Below, piece by piece: positions 1-11,993 of a stretch of DNA of 64,000 nucleotides. The stretch covers positions 1 to 64,000 of the forward strand of contig LLCB01000104.1 of NCBI GenBank assembly GCA_001414345.1. Reading direction: 5' to 3'. Under the pieces are notes generated by a model, which did not search any database, had not been told where the DNA came from, and saw only the letters and a list, made by a program, of their open reading frames with translations. The stretch comes from Hymenoscyphus infarciens. Its lineage: Eukaryota > Ascomycota > Leotiomycetes > Helotiales > Helotiaceae. Every line of letters begins with the position of its first letter. Position 1 is the stretch's first letter. The position numbers and the translations under genes were made by a program.

Positions 1-870
1 AAGAGACTTTTAAGCTTATTTAGTATATAATACTAATATTAGATACTTTAAATAGCTATATATTATACTCTAGCTAGTAGATATATAGATAAATAAGAGA
101 TTCTACTCTTAAATTAAGAGGCTTTTATACTTAATTAAAAGATAATACTAATATTAGATACTCTAGCTAATAATATATATATATATATAATATATAATAG
201 TATTCTAGCTAGTAGAGCTATAAGTAAATAAGAGATAGTCTATTAATGTTAGAGACTTTTAAGAGGCTCTTTTCTAGTACTTTTAGAGTATAAATAAGCA
301 CTTTTAGAGTATTAAAAGAGGCGTAGCTAAAGAGGCGTAGCCGAGGAGGCTACGTGAGTTAGTTGATAGTTTAGACCTAGGCGTCTTATAAAAGTAGACT
401 ATCAACTACCTACTCTAGGAGCGCTTTGTATACGTTGTATAGTAAAAATACTATAGGAGCCTATACTAATAGGAAGAGAGCTTCTGACCTACTAGTTAAT
501 AGTTTAGAAGGCGGGGTTTTTGTGGAATAGATGTTTTAGACATAGTGGGTTTAGCGAGGCGGGAGAGATAATAACACTTAAAAAGTTAAGTATAATATAG
601 GTAGCGTAGCCCTTTTACTTTATACTTAGTAGATAAATTAATTAGTATCTAATTAATCTATATAATTAATTATAGCCCTTTAAATTCACTTTTGTATATG
701 TAACTTAAGTGTTTTTATTATACTAGTGTTCTTGGTTTTAGCGATAGCGCTTCCTATAGATTATATTTATATATATTACTTTAGATCGCGATAGCGCTAC
801 TAAAAAGAGTCTAATTTAGATGATTTTAAGTGTATTAGATACGTAATTGCTTGCTCTTTAAATACATGTA
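1..870. repeat. AT-rich, RIP-like block (left window edge)
   Basis: Sequence is dominated by TA, TAG and CTA with very few CpA or TpG dinucleotides, which is the footprint left by RIP. No reading frame of note is present. A short GC-richer patch around 320-560 retains GGCGTAGC-type words, and the 10-mer GCGATAGCGC occurs twice near 742-800. No LTR of the family seen at 21-34 kb could be identified here, so the element type is unknown. The block continues off the window. Confidence 0.75.
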
Positions 871-1640
871 GATTAGTATATAGTAGGGTAGTGTTGTTTT
901 AATAGATTAGATTAAAAGGGAGTGTATGTAAATAGGTGGTTTTGGGGTGGGGTTGGGGCTGAGACTTGGCGCTCTTAGCATGGGGCTAGGGCCGGATCGG
1001 GGCTAGCGCCAGAGGCCCAAACTGTCAACCGCGCCCTCTTGCATCCTAATTCCCCTCACCTCGCACAGCCACGCTCCTTCCACGAATAGGAAAGCCCCCA
1101 CGCAGCTCTTTAGGTCGCACAAAATGTGCGGCATTGCCAGGCAGACATGCGATCTTTTTCTTACCTACCTAATTTCTTACTCGTTTGGTTCAATTTCCCC
1201 AGACCAGGAGGTGCAAATAAGCTCGCCGAAGATGGTTTGTATCCGCGTATAATTCAGCCATTCAACGAACGCCCCATGACGGCGCTAAGCGAGTGGCTTA
1301 CAGGGTTCTTCGCATTCATGCCCGTTTGGGATGCGTGATTTCAGCCTCCTGCATCGTTTGCGGTAATTATGATAGAAGCTTGAGGATGTATATATATGTG
1401 AACAGGAGGCTTGATTTTCTGAAAAATGTGTTTGGAGTACCAAAAACAATTACTTTATTTTCTTTGCTTAGCTTTGCCTTTTCGCTTGTATCACCTCCTC
1501 GACGACTTTGGGAAAGATTTCCCACTGACACAAAGCAAGGCTGGAAAACGTCGTTGGGGCAGTTTCGTTTGCCACGAATCACCTTAAGGGCCTTCCTCGT
1601 TGCGAACTTTTGCAATTGAACAACCCAATAATTGGCAGCA
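871..1640. other. Intergenic, AT block edge to RTA1-like gene
   Basis: Base composition returns to normal near 920, with a G-rich stretch at 940-1010. Short ORFs on both strands lack family resemblance, signal peptides or splice-consistent extensions. It probably holds the promoter of the RTA1-like gene; no other feature is seen. Confidence 0.6.
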
Positions 1641-2863
1641 ATGGAGGACGGAAAATATGGTAGGTTCCCCATATATCTCAATAGAACACTTTTGCTAATT
1701 AGAACTTCTACAGTCGACGGTAGTCTATGGTTTTATGCCCCAAATAAGGGAGCACCAGTAGTATTTGCTTTGCTCTTTGGTATTTCGATGCTTTGGCATG
1801 GATACCAATGCATGTATGTTCTATCGTATCGCCATGGTCCGATTCTCACTAATATTTCCAAAGTCGTTATAAATGCTGGAAAGTAACCGGTGTCTTTCCT
1901 TGGGCCGCACTGATTTTCGTCGCCGGCTACATTATGCGAGAAATTGGAGCTTTCAACTATGGTCACGTCGAGGTTTTCATTTCCAGCCTGGTACTGATTT
2001 ACGCTGCACCGCAAGTACCCTCCTTCACTTTTCCTCCTTCTTGTCTCCACTTCATCTCCATTAACAAAACCACTAACATAATCCCAAACTCCAGACCCCT
2101 CTACGAATTAGCAAACTACTTCATTCTCGGTCGAATTCTATACTACGTCCCCTACCACTCCCCCATCCACCCCGGCCGAGTCCTCACAACATTCGGCTTC
2201 ATCTCCTCCGTAATAGAAGCCCTTAACGCCAACGGAGCGGCCTACGTATCTAACACTACCCTCCCAAAATCAAAACAAGACGTTGGAAAAGCCCTCTTAA
2301 AAACCGCTCTAGTCCTTCAGCTGGTCGTGCTATCTCTCTTCGTGACCCTAGCAAATACCTTCCACCGCCGCTGCAAAAAAGCAAGCCTCACACCCCACAA
2401 CCTAACCTCTGCCCTGCGAACCCTCTACATATCCTCAACCCTCATCGGAATTCGAACTATTTACCGAACAGTAGAATACTTCACCGTCTCCTCGCTCAAC
2501 TTTGCGAATCTTGAATCCACCACCCTTTCTCCCCTGTTACGTTATGAGTGGTATTTCTGGGTTTTCGAAGCGGTACTTATGGTTCTCAATACCTTCTTAT
2601 TGAATGTGTATCATCCGATGAGATTCTTGCCTAGGAACAATAGGATATATCTTGCTACCGATGGAGTTACGGAAATCGAGGGGCCTGGATATGAGGATAA
2701 GAGGAAGTGGTATGTCACGGTTTTGGATCCTTTTGATATGGGGGGTATGTTGAGGGGGAAGAAGTTGGAGGATAGATTTTGGGAGACGCACGCCGAGGGG
2801 AGAGAAGAGACTGTGAAGTTAGATGTTGGGACTGATGTTGAAGCTGGGAGGGCGATATCATGA
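1641..2863 (+). CDS. RTA1-like multi-pass membrane protein
   Basis: Four exons (1641-1659, 1714-1813, 1864-2010, 2095-2863) join to 344 aa. The N-terminus MEDGKYVDGSLWFYAPNKG is the typical opening of the fungal RTA1 family, the seven-helix proteins linked in yeast to resistance to 7-aminocholesterol and to lipid translocation (Rta1, Rsb1, Pug1). Several hydrophobic helices follow, including those at GAPVVFALLFG, PWAALIFVAGYIMREIGAF and LVVLSLFVTLANTF, and the conserved stretch AAPPLYELANYFILGRIL. The C-terminal tail after about residue 270 is hydrophilic and presumably cytosolic. Introns 1 and 2 are 54 and 50 nt with GTAGGT and GTATGT donors. Intron 3 (2011-2094) begins GCAAGT and ends CAG, a GC-AG intron; splicing there restores the family motif, whereas readthrough inserts 28 foreign residues. 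The substrate is unknown. The gene converges on RPA34 downstream. Confidence 0.88.
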
Positions 2864-3416
2864 GAGGTGGATGAGAGGATGGTCGCTTAAGTGTATGATT
2901 TGGCGTTGGCGGATTGTGGTGTTGTTGAATTATCGAACTACCGTTCGTTTCCTTTGTTACTTGTTTTCATGGGAGAGTGGGAGCATCGATTTGGATGTAC
3001 CTAGCTGATTTATTTCTTTCTTTTCTTTCGCTGATATACCCCAGTACCGTCGATAGATTGTCTTTTCCTCATTTCTCAGATTAATAGAGCGTTCAGGCAC
3101 ATGAAACAAAATATACTTCTGCTGTCTTGAATTACCTTACTATCCCAAACATTCAGCTTCATTCCCAGGAGGGAAATACTCGTTTGCAACGTAGGGACTT
3201 TGTTCATCAATTTTCTATACCTGTCACCTCCCTCCCTACATTAATACAACCAAATCGTGGAGATAGACTGTGTGAGACAACATGCGTTGGTATCTCGAAG
3301 GGTATCACATTATCAACTCAGCCAAATGAAGACATCAAAAACCCATCCCTCGAATAAATCAGTATACGAAAACGCCCCCAACCTTGAAAACTCCAGCATG
3401 CATATACATTGACTTT
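2864..3416. other. Convergent 3' intergenic region
   Basis: Lies between the 3' ends of the RTA1-like gene (plus) and RPA34 (minus). Short ORFs only, no conserved motif. It presumably holds both polyadenylation regions. Confidence 0.6.
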
Positions 3417-5105
3417 TTATTGTGAAGGCTCCTCTTGAGTCGATTGCGATTGAGTGGATTGACTGAAAATTGACTTTTTCGTCTTCTTGCCTGACTTGGC
3501 ACTAATGTCAGTATTTTGCGAACGTTCTTCCTTATCCTTATGCTTGTCTTTATTTTTCGACTTCAATTTCTTGACCGGAGTAGGTGCAGCGTCTTGGCTC
3601 TTTTTGTCTTTGCGCTTCGGTTTTGACTTCTTTGGACTGACGTTTTCTTGCAGGATTTCTTCGGGGCTGGGTGAGGTGGAGGAAGCGGGTCGAGAAGGTA
3701 GGTTGCCGTCTGAGGGTTTCAAGGATGATTTTAGAGCGGATTTAAGAATGAAAGGCTTCGGTGGAGGTATCGGGGTAGTAGAGACGGGAGCATTAATTGA
3801 CGCTGATGGCTTGTCTTCCAGATTTCTCGGAGATTCTGTCTGTTTTGTCTTTAATCGTTTTAGCTGCTGGTTGTTAGGAGAATCTGTTGATTGTGACGAA
3901 CTGTGCTTTGATCTCTTTTTTTCCGACCCCTCTCCATGCTTCCTCTTCAATGAACCACTCTTCGAGTCTGACTTCGAAGATTTGTGTGGCTTCGAGGACG
4001 CGGGTTTCGGTGGGGCTTCGCTCATTTCGACGTCTGAATCTGATGCTACTGATTCCGGTTGTCTGAATTGTGTAGGCGCCTGTGTTTCTTCTTCAGAGCC
4101 GCTTTCGTCTGAGCTTGAACCTAGTCTCGCCGTTTCTTCTTTACCAAACCCAATAGGGAAAAATCGCATCTTCAATCCTTTGGGTTGCTGTCGAACGGGC
4201 TTTGGAGCTGGAACCGTCGCCTTCGAAGATGCGCCTGGTTGTTTGGCAATTGGCCCAAGATGTAATACTTGATCGACGGACTTGGGGACTAGAATTTTGT
4301 CAGTCATAATTGTGCAAGAATATGGATTTCAATTGCCTACCCATTGTGTATCCATTTTCTGCGGAACTTGGGACTAGAATGCTAGTATATATGTTCTCTT
4401 CCTTCTCGGTCGTGCTAAATCCATAATCATTGCCATCTTTAGAGTATACTACGTCGCCGTTTTTGGCGCCCAGTAGTGACATTTGTTGAATCGAGGAAAT
4501 GGGTATAGACGCTGGCGCAGTGAAGTACCATAATTGTTTCCCAGCCAATTTAGACGACTTGAATGGTTTGGCAACTTGGGAGGCGCCTTCTCCTATGGAT
4601 ATGGGTTCGAATCCGGTTGGAGGTTTGTAGGCTGCGACGGGCTTGGGCGCGGCAGGCGGAGGGGTCGGTTCCTTTGCGAATTGTCTGCGGAGAGTTAGCT
4701 TGTACGATCAATACCCCGCAGATACACTTACACTGTAGGCTTTGATGCCTTTTTAGCTGCTGGTGGTTCTTCCTGCTGCTCCTCCTCCTCCTCCTCGTCT
4801 TCTTCATCGCTCTCGGCAGCATCCTCTTCATCGCTTTCACTCTCGTTTTCGCTGGAGCTGTCGCTCCCATCAGGCGCTGGTAATTTGCCATTGACCTTAG
4901 GCTTCGATGCGACTGGATTCTCAGGTAACGAATCGTCGTCGCTGATTTCCTCGGGGGGTTCTTCATCATCGTCGCTGTCGACCACCATCTCTGTGCTCAG
5001 CTGCTTTGGCGGGGAAGACTTTTTCTTGGATTTCTTAGGAACAGGCGCCGCTTTGTCCTTGGCGTCCTTTGCCATGCGCTTTAATGAGGGGGTAGTTTTC
5101 GCCAT
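3417..5105 (-). CDS. RPA34: RNA polymerase I subunit RPA34 (RPA34.5 family)
   Basis: Three exons (5105-4732, 4684-4341, 4288-3417) join to 529 aa. The product matches the fungal RPA34.5 family, the Pol I-specific subunit that dimerises with RPA49 in a TFIIF-like module in the nucleolus. The N-terminus is Lys-rich, then strongly acidic, with a long Asp/Glu/Ser run at about residues 45-115. The folded core starts near residue 128 (FAKEPTPPPAAPKPVAAYKPPTGFEP) and continues through AGKQLWYFTAPASIPISSI and the VDQVLHLGP and KPVRQQPKGLKMRFFPIGFG segments that mark the family. The C-terminal half is a Lys/Ser-rich tail. The ATG at 5105 is the first in frame. Introns are 47 nt (GTAAGT) and 51 nt (GTAGGC); their phases restore the core without gaps. 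Divergently transcribed from GRC3. Confidence 0.88.
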
Positions 5106-5312
5106 TGTGCTGACTTTTTGCAGAAACAAATCTGTGGATTGGATGTTCCTGTGAAGTTAGGTTGTGGTGGAGTTTAGAGAGGTGGAAGCTTCACGCTCTA
5201 AACTTTTTTTCTAACCCCCGGCAGAACTTCGGATCCTAATTTTGCCAGCCTTGTGGATTTCCAAGGTTCACAGCGCTAATTGTCAACTGAACAGCTCAAC
5301 ATTCACACCATA
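5106..5312. promoter_or_regulatory. Shared divergent promoter of RPA34 and GRC3
   Basis: Only 207 bp separate the two start codons, so both genes must draw on the same upstream DNA. A 9-bp inverted repeat, AGTTTAGAG at 5171-5179 and CTCTAAACT at 5196-5204, sits near the middle. A pyrimidine-rich stretch follows at 5203-5212. On the RPA34 side, CAG sites near 5125-5150 could allow a 5'-UTR intron, but this is not certain. Confidence 0.6.
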
Positions 5313-7822
5313 ATGGTGTCTCCTTCTCCAAGAAAGAAACGAAAGCTGGAAACTCCAGCAAATACTCCTCGTTAGTAATTTACCTAGATCAAAAAAAATA
5401 AAACTACAACTTTGCTGATGATCATAGCTTTGAGTGCCATCGCAGCCAGAAGAGCAGCTCTCCAATCTCAAACCCAAAGTCGACCAGGGAAAAATGGAAG
5501 TGAAATCTCACCGAAACCCAAAAGTCGAGAAGAACCAGAGCTTTTTGACTCTAGGGGACTTGGACCGGTGCTCGAGAGTTATGCGAAAGAGCGCCCAACC
5601 GTAGAGACAACTTTGAATAAGAAAAAGGTCATCCCAGATGAGCCTATGATTTCAGACGATGACGGTGCCTCTAATTCGTATGCTTTTCTCTGCTTTTTTT
5701 TTTATCTTATGATTGCTTTCTAACATTTTTAAAGATCCGAATCAGATGCTGAATCCCCGGAAAAACTCATCAATCGGCCCTCTGTGGCCCTATCTACCTT
5801 TAAGCCAAGTAAAGAAAATGTCAAAGAACCCAAGAATGGAAGTTTACTTGTGCGTTTATCTCCTGGCGAAGTAAGTAAAGTCATGGGAATTGTTCAAGTC
5901 ATTATTCTGATATAGTTTAGCGACTGGTTATAATCGGCCAGTATGAGATGGCCGTTCAAAAGGGGGAGATCACTCTTCTTGGAGCCACATTGACTGCGTC
6001 GAAGAAATCTTACATGGTCTACTCGCCTGCATCGCATTCTCTTCCAGTCATACGTTGTTCAGCTACTGATGTCAACAACGCCGAGATTTGCTTTCAATCT
6101 TATAGGAGTGGCCTGGAGACTTTGCAACGTCTATCTCCTCTTTTCGGAAAATTATGGAATGAAGATTGTGGTCCTTTAGGTCCTGATTTCGAGTCACTTT
6201 TGCGGAAACAGAAATCCAGCACATACCAAATGGTAAGACCAGACCTAGAACTTGAAAAGAATCATATTGACCATCCAATGCAGTTATTCTCGTCTCAAGA
6301 CAACCCACCAAAATCATACCTACAGCCTCTAATTTCCCCACCAGAATGGAACGCCACACTCTCACGAATAGCAACCTCGGAGTCTTCAAAACCCCAAATC
6401 ACCATGATATGCGGACCCAAATCATCCGGCAAGTCAACATTCGCGAGACTCCTAACAAACAAGCTACTCTCCTCCAATACCAACGCCAAAAACCAAGGAA
6501 TAGCATTACTCGATCTCGATCCCGGACAGCCCGAATACTCACTCCCCGGAAACCTCTCCCTGACCCACCTCCGAGATCCAAATTTCGGACCACCATACAC
6601 CCATCCTCGACCAAGCGGCAGAGGCCAAACCCTCCGTACCCACGCCATCTCAACCATAACCCCATCAATGGATCCAACCCTCTACATGGCCTGCGCATCC
6701 GACCTCTATACCCACTACCGAAAGCTCCTCTCAACCTTCCCAAAATGTCCCCTAATTATCAACACCCCAGGCTGGGTCCTAGGAACCGGGCTCGAAATAC
6801 TAGTCGAACTAATAACCAAAGTCCGACCCACAGAGGTCCTCTACATGTCGGAAGAAGGACCTAGAGAAGTAGTTGAGAGCCTGAGGGAAGCTGCGAAAGC
6901 AACACCGCTTTATACGTTACCTTCCCAGAGTAGTGAGTTTACTACGAGAACGGCGGCGCATCTGAGGACTATGCAGTATATGTCTTACTTCCATCTCAGC
7001 CCTACTAAAGAAGGAAAACTCTCATGGAACAACACGCCTCTGACATCGCTTCGACCGTGGGAAATCATGTACGCGGGTGAAGGGGCGGGGATTTTGGGGG
7101 TGATATGTTATGGAGAACAGCCACCTCCAAGTCTACTAGCGGAAACGATCAATGGTTCTCTACTTTCCCTCGTGGTCATCGAAGATACATCCCCAATCCC
7201 AGGTTGGGAAACCAAAGACGAAACCAAAAAAGAAGGCACCCCCAACCCCCCTCCAAAGACAAAATCCCAACCCCAATCCCAAGATTTCATCTCCCTTACC
7301 ACCACCACCACCACCCCTTCCAAGCCAACCAAGAAGCCAACCACCACCCCCCAGCCTCCAACCATAACACCAACCCCCGAATCAATCCCCTACTTCCACC
7401 CCTCACCGCCTCCCCTCCCCCCACAATCCTCACAATCCCTCGGCCTCTTGCTAGTACGAGGAATCGACGTCCCCCGCCAAAGACTCCAAGTCCTAACCTC
7501 AATCCCCCCCTCTCACCTACAAGCCCTCAACGATGCAGGAAAGAAAGTCATCCTGGTCAGTGGGAAACTTGACACACCCGGCTGGGCGTATACCGAGGAA
7601 TTGAATTCGAGGGAGGGGGCGTGGAAGTCGAAGAGCAAGGAGGAGGATAGCTCGGATGAAGAGGAGGAAGGCTCAGGCGATGGGAAGGCGGATGGTGAAA
7701 CGCACGATGCATTCGAGAATATCCCCTGGGTAGAGAAGTTAGAAGGTTCCCAAGGTCGGGGAGTCGGGGCCCGAGTATGGCGAGTTCGACGGGATTTGGG
7801 AAAATCAGGGGATGGCGACTAG
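5313..7822 (+). CDS. GRC3: Polynucleotide 5'-hydroxyl kinase Grc3/Nol9
   Basis: Four exons (5313-5370, 5428-5677, 5735-5870, 5921-7822) join to 781 aa. Grc3/Nol9 phosphorylates the 5'-OH of pre-rRNA after Las1 cleaves ITS2, allowing exonuclease trimming toward mature 25S rRNA; it acts in the nucleolus or nucleoplasm. Walker A (GPKSSGKST) lies near residues 313-321. The Walker-B-like LLDLDPGQPEYSLPG follows near 345, the family signature of the Clp1/Grc3 kinases. The start has a Lys/Arg-rich nuclear-signal-like stretch (PRKKRKLE). A Pro/Thr-rich linker at about 435-500 and an acidic Ser/Asp/Glu patch near 720-740 are probably disordered. Introns are 57, 57 and 50 nt. The last acceptor is the second of two AG choices (GTTTAG); it gives RLVIIGQYEMAVQKGEI, in register with the family's beta-sandwich domain. 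Confidence 0.9.
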
Positions 7823-8353
7823 GATATCTTCCCCCTCGATTCATCTCAAAAAAAATCTAATCACATCCCTCACACCTGCGCCACAGTTCGATAGAAAGTA
7901 GATGGTGGAATTTTTCTTTTTCATTGTGCTAGTTAGAAAAGGCTCAGTGGTGATATATATCATCGCTTTGCGAAGAATCAAAAGTAAACATGGGTTGTCG
8001 CGACATGAGAATATAAACAAAGGTATCCACACCAGCCCCCATCAAATGTGAAAAAATAGGAGAAAAGAGTATATAAACGCCTTCCCTCCCTATATCCCCA
8101 GCCCCCGTTCCGAAGGAAATGGACTCCACCCATAATTTTTCCTGATACCGGGGTATCGCAACATCATCCCTCCCGAAAAACAAGACTTGCTCTTGTGAAA
8201 AATGAATCGAAGCTTGCCTCCAATTCCATTGCCAAATGTAAGCCCCGGCAGGAAAAGCAATGGGAATTCGTAAATCCACCAACCAAAAGCAAGAACACCC
8301 AAAATGAAAGGTTCGTGGTTATCATCACAGCGACCTTTTTAATCGTCCTTCAT
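7823..8353. other. Convergent 3' intergenic region (GRC3 / wc-1)
   Basis: Lies between the stop codons of GRC3 (plus) and wc-1 (minus). Nothing recognisable apart from likely 3'-UTR sequence. Confidence 0.6.
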
Positions 8354-11300
8354 TCAACCCACCCTCTCCATCTCCCCCTCTTCCACCAGTGTCGTAATTC
8401 CCCTCTCACCTCCATCATTGAATCCCACAGACTGTTCATGAACAGGCATACTATCAACCGTACTCCTCCCTCCAAGCACCATAGGTTTGCTCGCGCCTCC
8501 CGTGCCCTTAACATCCACCAATCCCTCCCTCGGATCCGGATTCAGATTCGGCCTATTCGGCATGCTCCCGTTCGTAATCTCCTTGTGGAGCGGACTCGTC
8601 GATTTCGGTGATTTGTCACCACTACCTCGATTCGAATTGCGCGGAGATACACGACCAGTCTAAGAATAAGGGGACTCGTGGTTAGTCTATGCGTTTGAGT
8701 CATTGAGTGCTGTCATGAAGACAAAGCAATTAATGAGACAAAAAATCAGAAGCAGAAGAAAAAGAATATGGGGAACTGCTAACGTTGTAGAGAGCAAAGG
8801 ATGAACACAACAAGGCAGAGTAAGCGATTTCAGACAGGGTTCTGGATGTTGGCGGTGAGTACAAAGCGTATACATATGGTGATAAAAAAAAGCGTATTGT
8901 AAAGTCAACGGAGAGAACAGATCCGATGGCGAGATATCAGCAAACAGCAAATGACTTCTGGTGGCTCGATACGCTCGGGTCCTTTTGTTAAAGATGCATG
9001 CTAAAACACAAGGCATTTGGCGAAGTGTATGCCGCATAAAGCAACGGAACAGAAACAATACGAGAATTTCAAACAGCAACCGCGATGGCGAGAGGGATTT
9101 AACTTCGAGATGTGGAGGAATCTGATTGGGGCGTGCCCTTTCCTGATGGTCGGATTGTGCCACTGTTTTCGGAATTATTACGACTTACCTGTTTAGCCCA
9201 ACGCAGTCCACAGCTGTTACATAGATCCCTCTGTCCACTAGGTCCTCTTCTCCACTCTGGCGTGGTTCGGGTATGGCAATTCGCGCAGTCTCTCTGCAGT
9301 GGTCCAGCTCCTTTGCGTCTCTTCCGCTTCTTCTTGTTGGCTAGCAGAACAGCAAGCTCCTCAGATAACAATCGATTACTCTTCTCCATTTGGCGAAGCT
9401 CAAATTGCCAGCTTGTGCATCTAGTCGTCTTCAACTCGTCGAATATGTTGTCCTCAGATGCCAATGCCAAATCTTGTGTGCCAATCGCAAGTCCACCGCC
9501 CCCAGCCTGTGTAACGATTCCAAGAGATGCCATGGTAGTTTGGGTGAGTTCATTATTTGTTGTAGAGACACCGAGCGGGTTCGAGCCCTGGGATTGGTTT
9601 TGAGAAAACAGCAAAGATTTATTGCTTCCGGTGTGAGCTGATCCAGGCTGAGCGATAGTCCTGGAAGAGGTCTTTAGCAGGCGTGTTTGCGCCACAAGAA
9701 ATGTGGGTTTGGAGCCTTCCGCAGCATCGCCCGGGTAGAGTGTGGTTTGCGCCTGCAATCCCACTCCTCGCTTGTTGATGATCTCATGCTTGTATACGAC
9801 TCGCTTTCCTGTCCTCGCCTTCTCCAAGGATCGTCCAAATTCAATCTTGGATTCCGGGCGCATTAACAGCTGGATACTAGTCCCCGTCAAGTCTTCGGGT
9901 GAACGATCCAGCAGAGTTCGGACATTCGACGAAACGAACAAAAACATGCCAGAAGTTGACAGTTTTGTCCATATTTCACTTTCTCCAATTCCACCGGCAT
10001 TCTCAACATCATGGCGTGCCAAGGCATATACAGGCCGTTCTCGACCAACCAATATGATACACTTTCGCCCTTTGCCTTGCTCAACACTCAGGGCACCGTG
10101 ACTCTCAAACCATGTGTAGCCGCTCTTCTTTCGTCGTATCCGGTAAACCACGTTGACCGGTGCTCCTGTAGAGGTCTCCTTTAATTCTCGAGTGACAGGA
10201 ACGATATCACTGGGATGACAGACTGAAGACAATGCAGTGCCAACCAATTCTGATGCGTCGTATTCCAAAACATGTCGACAAGACGGCGACAAGTATAGAA
10301 ACAATCCCTTCAACGAAAGAACATGAACCACGTCATCTGTATTCTCCAAAAGAACCTTGTCCCACATTCGTTTGGCCAATTCTGACTCGGTATGGTTGTT
10401 GATGGAACTGAGGACCGCCGAAACATCATCCCGACTGATCGTTTGCCCGCCAATGTCGCGACCTGAAAGGGCATCTGGAGGTTGCCAGACATACCTTGGT
10501 AGCTGCCCCTGGGAGTAGTCAACGGTATATAGGCCACTCGCATTTTTCCCTTCCACTGAAGTCGGTTTCTCGACCAAATCCACCTGGAACCCAACAAAAT
10601 ATTTGATTTCATCGCTGTCATCACCACAGATGGGTATCATGGTGAGAAGGTTCATGAAAGGTTGACCTCCTTTCCGGTAGTTGATCAAACTTCGCTGAGC
10701 TTCCTTTTTGTCAGAAATTCTGTTTTTCAGGTAGTAGACGGAATCATTGTCGACGAATTCTCTTCGTAGACCTGCCTGGACCTTTCCTTCCGGGGATTGC
10801 AAGAAGCGGCAGTTCTGGCCTGTGACCTCATACTTGCTGTATCCCGTCAAACGTTCAAAGATGTCGGAAACGTAGACAATAGGACAATCCGGCATGGTGA
10901 TGTCGCAGACAACGAACGCGCACGACAAGTCGACCTTCCCGATGTTTATTTCCGGATTTGGTCTTGTGGCTACCTTCATCAGTATGCCCAACATATCGAA
11001 TCCGCTGGAAGAATATATTCCATTATAATCAGGCTCCGGCTTTATTGAAGGCTCGGCAGCGGGTGTCGGGGCGGCGGTTGCGGGAGCAGAAGGTGGCATA
11101 CTAAAAGAAGAACCGGCGCGTGAAGTTGGCGGAGCATTATTGGCAGCTGTTGGCGAATTGTACATGCCCATGCTGTTACTCATGTTAATCGTGGTTGGTA
11201 TTTGTACCGCAGGCCGGTCTGGCACCCCAAGACCAGATAAGCTTGACATCATGCCATTGTTATTATCTTCTCTGACGTCGTTGTCGTTTGTGCTTTGCGC

Positions 11301-11993
11301 GGATGAGGCTAAAGTTTGAGGCAGCATGAATTCATTTGATACCATATCCAAATTCCCACTTCCATAGTCCTGCGGATAACTAGAATTTGAATATAGAGCC
11401 ATTGACTGCTCTTGTGACAAGTCTTCCATCATCATTTGATTATAACCCATCATATTTTGAACCATATCGGCCGAAATTCCGGAAAACCGATCTGCAGGCG
11501 AGTCCATGTTCAATGGATTAGGATTTGACTGTTCCATGGGTGAGGAAAAAACCATTTGGTGACCCGGCAAATTCATATTCGAAGCCATGTTATGATAGCC
11601 TGCCATATCCATTCCGCCAACCGATTGCCGCCGCAGGTTCGGGTCTTGAGAGCTTGTCGATACCCCAAACTGAAAATCATCAAGACTGACGTTGGCATTG
11701 CTTGACCCGAATTCCATCATCGAGGACCGTCGATCGTCGTCCGGAGGGACATAACCTTGAGGTAAACTTTGGCGTCGGTGGTATTCCATATCATTTTGCG
11801 TAATGATATCGTCTAGAGAATCGCCTCCAACACCCATCATGCCTCCAATTGACGTGCCATTTTGGTTCTCGGCCGATGATCCCGGGGGAAGTATCGAAAT
11901 GCTCTGGACTCGTTGCCCATTGTTCCGTCTTCTCTGTGCGAGCCTTGCCTGCAGGTCCTGCTGGGACATTGACGTCCCAAAATACTCATTCAT
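8354..11993 (-). CDS. wc-1: White collar-1 blue-light receptor and GATA transcription factor
   Basis: Two exons (11993-9189 and 8659-8354) join to 1036 aa. WC-1 binds flavin, partners WC-2, and switches light-induced genes and the circadian clock in the nucleus. A Gln/Met/Asn/Ser-rich activation region occupies residues 1-310. The LOV domain spans about 335-475 with GQNCRFLQ, where Cys395 is the expected photo-adduct residue. Two further PAS domains lie at about 545-655 and 670-760. A basic cluster, KKKRKRRKG, precedes a CX2CX18CX2C GATA zinc finger at 903-928. The 529-nt intron (9188-8660) is unusually long for this locus. It starts GTAAGT and ends TTCTTAG, and removing it adds TGRVSPRNS and about 100 residues, matching the conserved WC-1 tail. 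Unspliced message would instead add 29 residues and stop. WC-1, not WC-2, is indicated by the LOV domain and length. Confidence 0.95.
8660..9188 (-). other. Long intron in the wc-1 zinc-finger tail
   Basis: 529 nt, donor CAG|GTAAGT and acceptor TTCTTAG. It interrupts the coding sequence just after LRWAKQ, so it separates the zinc finger from the conserved TGRVSPR segment. Short antisense ORFs inside have no recognisable product. Confidence 0.8.

Noticed and set aside
3487..4272. 261-codon plus-strand ORF
   Set aside because: Antisense shadow of the Ser/Lys-rich RPA34 tail, with Phe/Leu/Ser-biased composition.
4605..4616. GGTTCGAATCC resembling a tRNA B-box
   Set aside because: It lies in the RPA34 coding exon and no A-box or cloverleaf stems surround it.
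9099..9188. Reading wc-1 straight through to a stop at 9099 as its C-terminus
   Set aside because: A perfect CAG|GTAAGT donor and the downstream TGRVSPRNS exon match the known WC-1 tail, so the readthrough is treated as unspliced or alternative.
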